Position numbers and translations under genes: made by a program. This document shows positions 21,861 to 28,657 of a DNA stretch of 28,657 nt, piece after piece (position 1 is the stretch's first letter; each line of letters begins with the position of its first letter). The stretch covers positions 1 through 28,657 of the forward strand of contig LSSN01000693.1 of NCBI GenBank assembly GCA_001970855.1, in the 5' to 3' direction. The notes beneath the pieces were generated by a model that saw only the letters and a list, made by a program, of their open reading frames with translations, was not told the DNA's origin and did no database searches. Source of the DNA: Smittium culicis (Eukaryota; Kickxellomycota; Harpellomycetes; Harpellales; Legeriomycetaceae).

Positions 21861-22697
21861 ATATATCTTTTTCACTCTCCGTTATTCCTTATATCTATGC
21901 ATTACTTTTCATATATACTACCGCTTAAATACAATACTTATATATACTACCGCTTAATTACATTACTTCTCATAAATGTTGTATACTTAATTGGCAATTG
22001 TTAATAATATGTGTTTTTTTTCCTGCGATATTACTTGTCTGATTTCATTTATAATTTTATTAATATATTTAATTGGCTTATAAAATTGGTCATTGACTAC
22101 GTCCACTGATTTAGATATCGCTATATATTATTTGATACCGCTTATCCAATAATTGGCATAAACTATCGGATATTTTGAAGGCTTTGGTTGGATTATCTTA
22201 GATAGTAGATAAATATTAGATTAAATCAAGCAGATAAATAACTGCGGTCTAAATTTGAAATTAATAAATATTTATCATTAGCTTTATTACAGCACATTTA
22301 TTATCTTAAAGGTTTTGCTTTTAGACTTTTTTTTCTTGTATTAAAACCTCAAACTTTTTATTCAAAAACAGAATCTAATTTGTGAAAACCCCAAACACAT
22401 TATTACTGTTTAGATTCAATCATATAAGCGATCTAGTACACAAACTCAAAACACCCTCACCACCTTCTCTCACACCCCTTCTAGGTATTGAGCTATTCAG
22501 GCATCAAAGCAAAAGATAATCTAAAAATGCTTTCTAATTTTTCAAAGTTAGGTAACTGCAACCTAAAAAATAGTATTCATATTTTTTATAGTTCATCCAC
22601 ATGTTTTCATTGATTTAAACTAATTCCACAGCTTTAGCTTCTGGCTAATTAAATTATATAATGTTCAATATTTGGCTTTTATTATTTTCTTTCTCTT
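21861..22697. other. Intergenic: b5 3' region and NDUFV1 promoter
   Basis: There is no coding gene. The left part holds the short tandem repeat. The right part has a C-rich tract at about 22448-22485 (CACCCTCACCACCTTCTCTC and following), 200 to 250 bases before the complex I gene, that probably belongs to its promoter. Confidence 0.55.
21901..21968 (+). repeat. Short tandem repeat in 3' region of b5 gene
   Basis: About two and a half units of roughly 30 bases are present. ATATATACTACCGCTTAA occurs at about 21911 and again at about 21940. Each unit is preceded by (A/T)ATTACTT-like sequence, and a third such start lies at about 21962. It lies just after the cytochrome b5 stop, probably in the 3' untranslated region. 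Confidence 0.6.
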
Positions 22698-24605
22698 ATG
22701 CTACATTCAACTTGTAACAAATTACAATCTTATAAACAAATTTTACTTATTATGATAGTCCCAAAGGTTCGTATCCATGCTATTGCTAGCAAAGGTCTGG
22801 CCACAACCGTCGAAACCTCTACCCCAAGAAAATACGGTGGCCTTAAGGACCAAGATAGAATCTTCACCAATCTCTATGGAATCCACGACTTCAAGCTTAA
22901 GGGCGCACTCGCCCGCGGTGATTGGCACAAAACTAAGGAAATCATCCTCAAAGGCGAAGACTGGATCTTGAAAGAAATGAAAGATTCTGGTCTCAGAGGA
23001 AGAGGTGGTGCTGGCTTCCCAAGTGGTCTCAAATGGAGCTTTATGGGAAAATCTTCACCTGGAAGGTATACTTTCAACTTTATGTTATTTTCTCTAAAGA
23101 TATATTTAAAATAGATTTCTCAATCTCACCTTATGAGTAATACTTTTCTATTTTCTAATTTATTAAACATGCTTGATTTTGCATTTTATTTAGAAAGAGA
23201 TACTTGGTCATCAACGCTGATGAAGGAGAACCAGGAACCTGCAAGGATCGTGAAATTCTAAGACACGATCCACACAAGCTCGTCGAAGGCTGTCTTCTCG
23301 CTGGAAGAGCCATGGTTGCCAATGCTGGTAAGTTTTTATTCTTTTTTTTCCTTTTCAATTTGGTTTTTTTTACTAATCAACTACAATGTTGTCTTAATCA
23401 TTACTCAACTCTACATCTAATATCCTTTTTATCTTGATTAATTATTTATAGCCTATATCTACATCCGTGGTGAATTTGTTCAAGAAGCTAACAATCTCCA
23501 AATTGCCATTGATGAAGCTTATAAAGGTACCTACACTCATTTTAACATATTTCCTAAATCTGGTTTTATATTTATATTAATTCTATATTCATATTTCTTT
23601 TTTCGTTTAAAAACTATGATATGCGCTGTTTTTTATATTTACAATCTTGAAATTTAACCATTTTTGTTTTATCTATTATTAAAAATTAAAATTTGATGTT
23701 TGAAATAAGCTGGTCTTATTGGTAAGAACGCTTGTGGTTCAGGCTACGACTTTGATATTTATGTCCACAGAGGCGCAGGCGCATACATTTGCGGTGAAGA
23801 AACAGCTCTTATTGAATCCATCGAAGGTAAACAAGGAAAGCCAAGAATGAAGCCACCATTCCCTGCAGATACTGGTTTGTTTGGATGCCCAACTACAGTA
23901 GCTAACGTTGAAACTGTTGCTGTTGCACCTACTATCTTGCGTAGAGGTGGATCATGGTTTGCAGGATTTGGTGCTCCAAGAAACTCTGGAACTAAATTGT
24001 TCTGCATTAGCGGGCATGTTAACAACCCATGTACAGTTGAAGAGGAAATGAGTATTCCATTGAGAGAATTACTCGAGAGACATTGTGGCGGCGTTAAAGG
24101 CGGATGGGACAATTTGTTGGCTATTATTCCAGGAGGCAGTTCAGTACCACTTTTACCCAAGAACTTGTGTGACGATGCTTTGATGGATTTCGACAACTTG
24201 CGTGACTTGCAATCGGGTTTAGGAACCGCAGCAGTAATCGTTATGGACAAGTCAACAGACGTCATCTCAGCGATTGCAAGACTATCGAGCTTCTACAGAC
24301 ACGAATCTTGCGGCCAATGCACACCATGCCGCGAAGGAACTAAATGGATTGATAGCATGATGACCAGGTTTAATAAAGGAAATGGCCACAGTAGCGAAAT
24401 CGATATGCTTTATGAAATAACCAGACAAATCGAAGGCCAAACCATTTGTGCTTTGGGAGATGCAGCAGCATGGCCAGTCCAAGGACTTATCAGACACTTT
24501 AGACCACTCCTCGAAGAAAGACTCGCAAGCTCAAACAGCAGCTACTCGAAGATCTCGCAGTCTTCCTTTGTTCCAAGCAACTATAACGTCCACGTTGGCC
24601 TCTAA
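22698..24605 (+). CDS. NDUFV1: NADH dehydrogenase (complex I) 51-kDa flavoprotein 1
   Basis: This is the NADH-oxidising subunit of respiratory complex I, in the matrix arm of the mitochondrial inner membrane. It takes electrons from NADH to FMN and then to a 4Fe-4S cluster. Exons are 22698-23065, 23194-23327, 23452-23526 and 23710-24605, giving 490 residues. [14 protein letters not shown] (101-114) binds [17 protein letters not shown] (129-142) and [13 protein letters not shown] (214-226) form the nucleotide sites. The cluster ligands are Cys393, Cys396 and Cys399 in ESCGQCTPC, plus Cys439. The N-terminus is a plausible mitochondrial presequence. Translation could instead start at Met19 (22752), which has A at -3 and leaves a shorter leader ahead of the conserved [15 protein letters not shown]. 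Codon choice here (GGT, GCT, AAC, AAG) differs from nearby genes and suggests high expression. Confidence 0.98.
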
Positions 24606-25209
24606 TTAAAATATCAAAAGATTTCTTTTTATAAAAGAAGAATAACTGAGCAAAGTCAATTTAGCAAAACATTCAAATGGAATGATCTATTGCGGATTTT
24701 TTTTTTTTTTTACTAGTTTTTTGACTTTGAATTCAGTTATACATTTTATATTTTTTATTTTAAAGGCTATTTTATTTTTCTACGTATTTACATTTTTTTA
24801 ATTTTATTTTATTCGATTTATCAAATATCACAAAACCTAAAAGCACTTTTAAATTATATTTCTTTTTAGTATATAAAAGTTGTTATGCTTAATAATAAAT
24901 CAGAAAATAAAATATGGAAGGAAAGGGAAAAAAAAAAAAAGTGACTAATAAACATCATCGTTTATGCAATTATTCTGATTGGCCCAAAATAATATATTGT
25001 GGGATTAATGAATTTTATTAATTGGATTTTTTAGGTTGCGGAAATTTTTATTACTAATCAAAAATAAAAAAAAATATTAAATAAAAATCGTATAAAAAAG
25101 ATAATTCAAACAATACTTTCTTAATATTTTAGAGAACGCAATTCTTTTTTATTTTTATATTTCAATCATAAGCTATACAAACTCACGAAAACAACAAGAG
25201 AAAAAAAAA
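24606..25209. other. Intergenic: NDUFV1 3' region and CIAPIN1 promoter
   Basis: There is no coding gene. The spacer is AT-rich with several poly-T and poly-A tracts. The CCAAT-type motif lies at 24976-24986, about 225 bases before the Dre2 ATG, and a run of A directly precedes that ATG. Confidence 0.6.
24976..24986 (-). promoter_or_regulatory. CCAAT-type motif upstream of CIAPIN1
   Basis: TGATTGGCCCA on the plus strand (TGGGCCAATCA on the minus strand) lies about 225 bases upstream of the Dre2/CIAPIN1 ATG. With the preceding C, the 12-mer is identical to that at 15681-15692. This is a typical distance for a HAP/NF-Y site, and the factor acts in either orientation. Function is inferred from sequence only. 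Confidence 0.45.
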
Positions 25210-26620
25210 ATGTACAAAGAATACCAGCAAATACTGGATTGTGGTGACAAGAAGGTTCTTCTTGTAACTTTTCCCAACGAGAACCCATCGAGTTTCGAGG
25301 CGCTCGCAGCGGCGGTGAGGAGCCAGTTAGGATCGACGTCCAAGCTCGATTTCGAGAACATCAACAGGGTGCATATAGCAGGGTCGGACGTGGTAGCGAG
25401 CGGCGGCAGCGGGTACGATCTGGTGCTAGTGTTTGCGAACGTGAACATTAGCGAGTTCAGCGAGTTTCTTGCGGATATAGGCAAGCTGGTTGCGGGCGGG
25501 GGCCACGTAGCGTTCAGCTACATTAGCGATGGGCGCAGCGGCGTTTATAGCGGCGTGGACTTGAGCGACGAGTTCTTGCTTGCTGGGTTCGATAATTACG
25601 GAGCCAACGCTATGATTTTCGATAGCGAGAGTATGGCTTCGATAGACGGGTTCATGGCGCTCGAGAAGCAGCGGGTACGCGCTAGTTCTGGCAGCGAACC
25701 TGCACTTACCACAGTAAAGCCTTCTTCTTCTTTATTATTATTATCATATTCTATTTTTTTATGCTTGGATAGCTATGATTATTTACGTATTTGTGCTGTG
25801 GGTATTTATTTCTTTTATTTAATTCAAAAAAAATTTTTTTTTGTGCTGGGTATAGGTAGTTGCTACTAAACCTGCAAACAATGGTCAACTTGGCGCACCA
25901 GTTTCGATAAAATCAAGAGGTTGGCAATAATTGGTTTAGACAAGTTGTATATACAAACATAAAAGCTAAAACACTTATATGATTTTATTTTTTTTGGTGT
26001 AGGGTTGAGATCAGAAAGTTCAAAGCCATCGGCATTCAAGGCGTTTATTGCGGAGAGCGATTTGATTGATGAGGATGAGTTGTTGCTTGAAGAGGACTAC
26101 GAGAAACCAACATCAGAATCGCTAACCAGTAAGTGGAATTTAGCAATGTTTATATTTGAGTGCAAGTAGTGTGTATCTTGCAAATTTTAGACTTGAAATA
26201 CAGTTAGAATAAACGGGAGTTATTTTTTTAATTATTAGGAGGAGCGGGCGAGCCAGTGAAGAGGAGAGCGTGCAAGGGCTGCACATGTGGGCTTGCAGAG
26301 CAGGAAGCGATGGATGATGAGGGTGGTAACGGCCAAGCTAAGAAGGCAGTTAACCTGACGATAGGAACTGAAGATATCGTATCCTCATGCGGAAATGTAA
26401 TTGATGTCTACGATTTTTTTATTTGTTATTAATGTTAGGCATTATATCTAGTATATGAGTTTAATGCTTTTATTTTTTATTTTTGGCTATTTATTAATAG
26501 TGCCATTTGGGAGATGCGTTCCGCTGCTCGACGTGCCCTTACGTTGGGCTGCCAGCTTTCAAGCCAGGAGAAAAAGTCATGCTTGCCGGAACTTTAGCCG
26601 ACGACGATATTGTATTCTAA
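25210..26620 (+). CDS. DRE2: Fe-S cluster assembly protein Dre2 (CIAPIN1/anamorsin)
   Basis: Dre2 works with the flavoprotein Tah18 (NDOR1) to pass electrons into the cytosolic Fe-S assembly pathway. Exons are 25210-25713, 25856-25919, 26003-26128, 26239-26396 and 26501-26620, giving 323 residues. Residues 1 to about 155 form the methyltransferase-like N-domain. The linker carries the conserved [17 protein letters not shown] (209-225). The second cluster motif is complete: Cys282, Cys285, Cys293 and Cys296 in CGNC and CSTC, followed by [14 protein letters not shown]. The first motif has [11 protein letters not shown] with Cys243, Cys246 and Cys248. However, the fourth ligand, expected nine residues before Cys243 (aligned [10 protein letters not shown] here, CGEGKKRKAC in human), reads Ala234. 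The joins are all in phase, and no upstream acceptor in that intron would add a Cys in frame. Both intron 2 (GTTGGC donor) and intron 4 are short. Confidence 0.96.
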
Positions 26621-27069
26621 AATGGAACCATATTTTTTTTTTTTTACTGGTCAATGATTTAGTTTTATTATTTTATGTGCTGCTCAGCCCTTTTATTCTT
26701 ACAATCACTATCAATACTACCATTACTTCTTTTCGCTTCGACTCTTTAAAATATTTATAATAAAAGTCTGAATAAACATTATTGATATTTGAAAAATATT
26801 TTGATATTATTTCAAAAAGTTTATTAAAGGATAATTTATTTGTCGATTTTATTAGTAAAAAAATAAAGATTAGTAATGCAAGAAATTAATGACGAAATAG
26901 ACGGACTTTTTTTAAACTGTTGGATTTATTTGTGAAAAAAAAAATAAAAAAAAATTAAATAATTTTAAAAAGTATGATTTTGGGTGAATTAAATTAAAAC
27001 TGCTTTTTTATTTCCCGAATTTAAAAAAAAAAAAAAGAAAAAAGAAATTTAGAAATTTAGAAAATAAGG
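26621..27069. other. Intergenic: CIAPIN1 3' region and HIS1 promoter
   Basis: Very AT-rich, with long A and T tracts. No gene or clear regulatory motif was found. A small direct repeat, GAAATTTAGAAATTTAGAAA, lies at about 27045-27064, immediately before the HIS1 start. No match to the yeast Gcn4 site TGACTC was seen. Confidence 0.5.
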
Positions 27070-27963
27070 ATGAATTCGATGGACGGGTTGCTTATACTTG
27101 CGGTTCCGAAGAAGGGGCGTCTTTTCGAGAAGATCCTGGAGTTGCTGAACAAGATTGGGCTTGAGTTTAATAGGAAGCCACGACACGATATAGCGTACTC
27201 GACGAACATGAAGGTGGTGCTGGTGTTTCTTCCGGCGTCGGATATAGCGAAGTACGTGAGCAAGGGCAAAGTGGATTTGGGGATAACGGGGCGCGATATA
27301 GTGGAGGAGAGTTTGGACGAGGGCGAGGAAGGGGTGAAGGTGGAGGCAGAGCTAGGGTTTGGGCGGTGCAAGCTGCAGGTGCAAGTGCCTGTTGGGCAGT
27401 ACAGTGATCCTGGGGAGCTGCTGGGAAAGCGGATAGTGACGAGTTTCCCGAATTTGGCGCGGCGGTACTTTGCGAGGCTTGCGGCGGAGAGCGGCAAGGG
27501 CGCAGACAGTACGGAGATCGAGTACGTTACAGGGAGCGTGGAGGCGGCGTGCGGGCTAGGTCTGGCGGACGGGATCGTTGATCTTGTCGAGAGCGGGGAG
27601 ACGATGCGGGCGGCAGGGCTGACGGATATCGGGACGGTGCTTGAGACGGAGGCGCTAGTGATCAGCAACAAGCAGACGAAGCATGGGCAGCTGGTGACCA
27701 AGATCACGGACCGAATTTTGGGGGTGCTTGCAGCGAGCAGGTTCGTGCTGTGCAGCTACAACATCCACAAACACTCGTTCCAGCAGGTGCTGGAGATCTG
27801 CAAAGGGCGAGTGGCGCCAACGGTTACGAACCTGGACAAGGAGAACTGGGTGGCAGTGAGCGTGATGGTGGAGAAGAGCAAGCTGGGCGACACGATGGAC
27901 GAGCTGAAAGCTGCCGGGGCCACAGACATCATCGTCTTCAAGCTCGAAAACTGCCGCGTCTAG
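27070..27963 (+). CDS. HIS1: ATP phosphoribosyltransferase (histidine step 1)
   Basis: This enzyme joins ATP and PRPP to form phosphoribosyl-ATP, the first and feedback-controlled step of histidine synthesis. The single exon gives 297 residues, the length of the long fungal and bacterial HisG form. The catalytic region (about 1-220) contains LAVPKKGRL (10-18), VDLGITGRD (68-76), VTSFPNLARRYF (123-134) and the PRPP-binding loop DLVESGETMRAAGL (171-184). Residues about 222-297 form the C-terminal regulatory domain that binds histidine in the long forms, including KGRVAPTV and KLGDTMDELKAAGATDI. Because that domain is present, no separate HisZ partner is needed. Met4 is an alternative start. The gene is notably GC-rich, with third positions mostly G or C, unlike the AT-rich spacer on both sides. 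Confidence 0.98.
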   Translation: MNSMDGLLILAVPKKGRLFEKILELLNKIGLEFNRKPRHDIAYSTNMKVVLVFLPASDIAKYVSKGKVDLGITGRDIVEESLDEGEEGVKVEAELGFGRCKLQVQVPVGQYSDPGELLGKRIVTSFPNLARRYFARLAAESGKGADSTEIEYVTGSVEAACGLGLADGIVDLVESGETMRAAGLTDIGTVLETEALVISNKQTKHGQLVTKITDRILGVLAASRFVLCSYNIHKHSFQQVLEICKGRVAPTVTNLDKENWVAVSVMVEKSKLGDTMDELKAAGATDIIVFKLENCRV

Positions 27964-28261
27964 TTTTATCGCCTTACGCGCATCTTTCTTTTTTATTTTT
28001 TTTTAATATGCGTGGGCTTAAATGCCTCTTACTGGGGGGTTTTTTTTTTTTACAGAGTAGGCACTGAATCTCCTTAATCCGATTCAACGAATTGCTTTTT
28101 ACTATCCTTTTTGTCTTTATTTTTTATTTTGCTAATACGTTTTTGATCGATTATTGTTTTCTTTTACTAAATCCGCTTTTAATCGATTTCATTTTTGCCT
28201 CTTCATTTATTTGCTTTTTTTTTTTATCTGTTAAATGACTAACTATTTGGCTGTCTATGCA

Positions 28262-28272
28262 TGATTGGCCCA
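28262..28272 (-). promoter_or_regulatory. CCAAT-type motif, third copy
   Basis: TGATTGGCCCA is followed one base later by the palindrome CCAATTGG (28274-28281), so two CCAAT cores in opposite directions are adjacent. It lies 300 bases past the HIS1 stop and probably serves a gene to the right of the window. Confidence 0.4.
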
Positions 28273-28342
28273 ACCAATTGGATTTCTGCCCAACAATCTT
28301 GCTGATCTTCTATTCTGCTTTATCGATCCTATTCTTAATATT

Positions 28343-28405
28343 CAGTAACAAATACGTATTTGTATACTTATACAATTGCGTCTTTACATACAGTAACAAA
28401 TACGT
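28343..28405 (+). repeat. 15-base direct repeat CAGTAACAAATACGT
   Basis: Exact copies lie at 28343-28357 and 28391-28405, 48 bases apart. AAATACGTAT occurs again near 28458. The repeat sits in non-coding DNA rich in ATCGAT and TACGTA cores, which suggests clustered protein-binding sites, though this is unproven. Confidence 0.6.
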
Positions 28406-28657
28406 CTTTAACTGCTAAAAAAGCGTAGACTACTTTATCGATCAGCCTCGCCGCTCATAAATACGTATCGGCGCTTATCGATTAGTGTATAGCTATTAAT
28501 ATTTCTGATCTATTATAGCGAATACCAGAATACTTTTTTTTTTTTTCTTTAGTGCAAACAATAAACGCCTTTTGCTATCAAAAACAGCTATAGAAAATCT
28601 CATTTTAATTGTTTTTGGCTCTTAATGCGGAACCAAACAAACAACGCAATACTCCTC

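Larger units (their letters stand above)
27964..28657. other. Terminal spacer with repeated short motifs
   Basis: There is no gene up to the window end. The region carries a CCAAT-type site, a 15-base direct repeat and five ATCGAT cores between about 28145 and 28480. It may be the promoter of a gene lying beyond the window. Confidence 0.5.

Noticed and set aside
23759..24265. Minus-strand 168-codon frame opposite the complex I gene
   Set aside because: It is an antisense shadow of a strongly conserved exon.
27057..27707. Minus-strand 216-codon frame opposite HIS1
   Set aside because: It is Ser/Pro-rich and arises from the GC-rich codons of HIS1, which has full family motifs.
1..28657. tRNA, rRNA, CRISPR array or bacterial-type operon
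   Set aside because: No B-box-like GGTTCGA context with a cloverleaf, no rRNA motifs and no regular spacer array were seen. Genes have introns and long spacers.

Overview
The window is nuclear DNA from a eukaryote, most likely a fungus with a very AT-rich genome. Compact genes with short GT-AG introns (83 to 211 bases, leaving aside one that holds an N gap) sit as islands of higher GC in AT-rich spacer. Two secreted, Ser/Thr-rich proteins have the N-terminal signal and C-terminal hydrophobic tail of GPI-anchored wall proteins. HIS1 is the long ATP-phosphoribosyltransferase, and the striatin is as short as yeast Far8. A trypsin-fold secreted protein would suit an early-diverging, possibly insect-associated lineage such as Kickxellomycotina, but that placement is only an inference.

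Layout: 1-8630 is a long block with no supportable gene; it holds a dispersed repeat and perhaps decayed transposon sequence. At 8631-9767 (+) is a secreted trypsin-fold protein that has lost all three catalytic residues. At 11533-14278 (+) is a six-exon striatin gene; its fifth intron contains a 591-N assembly gap. Convergent to it, at 14513-15274 (-), is phosphomannomutase (SEC53). At 16389-16488 is a small inverted-repeat element flanked by TTAA, which looks like a piggyBac-type MITE. At 16847-17880 (-) is a two-exon GPI-anchored protein that resembles DUF7137. After another 3 kb of AT-rich spacer come four genes in a row on the + strand: an IRC21/Ncb5or-like cytochrome b5 (20900-21860, four exons), the NADH-binding 51-kDa subunit of complex I (22698-24605, four exons), the cytosolic Fe-S assembly factor Dre2/CIAPIN1 (25210-26620, five exons) and ATP phosphoribosyltransferase HIS1 (27070-27963, single exon).

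The genes are mostly independent housekeeping functions: GDP-mannose supply, STRIPAK signalling, respiration, Fe-S assembly and histidine synthesis. Three neighbours at 20.9-26.6 kb all handle electrons, through heme b5, FMN plus Fe-S, and Fe-S scaffold clusters, but the sequence shows no co-regulation beyond common strand. No rRNA, tRNA, CRISPR array or operon was found.

The points most worth a second look are the pseudoprotease with all six fold cysteines but no triad, the Dre2 protein in which the first cluster-binding cysteine reads as alanine, the piggyBac-like MITE, an exact CCAAT-type motif repeated in three intergenic regions, and evidence that the N gap is essentially empty.
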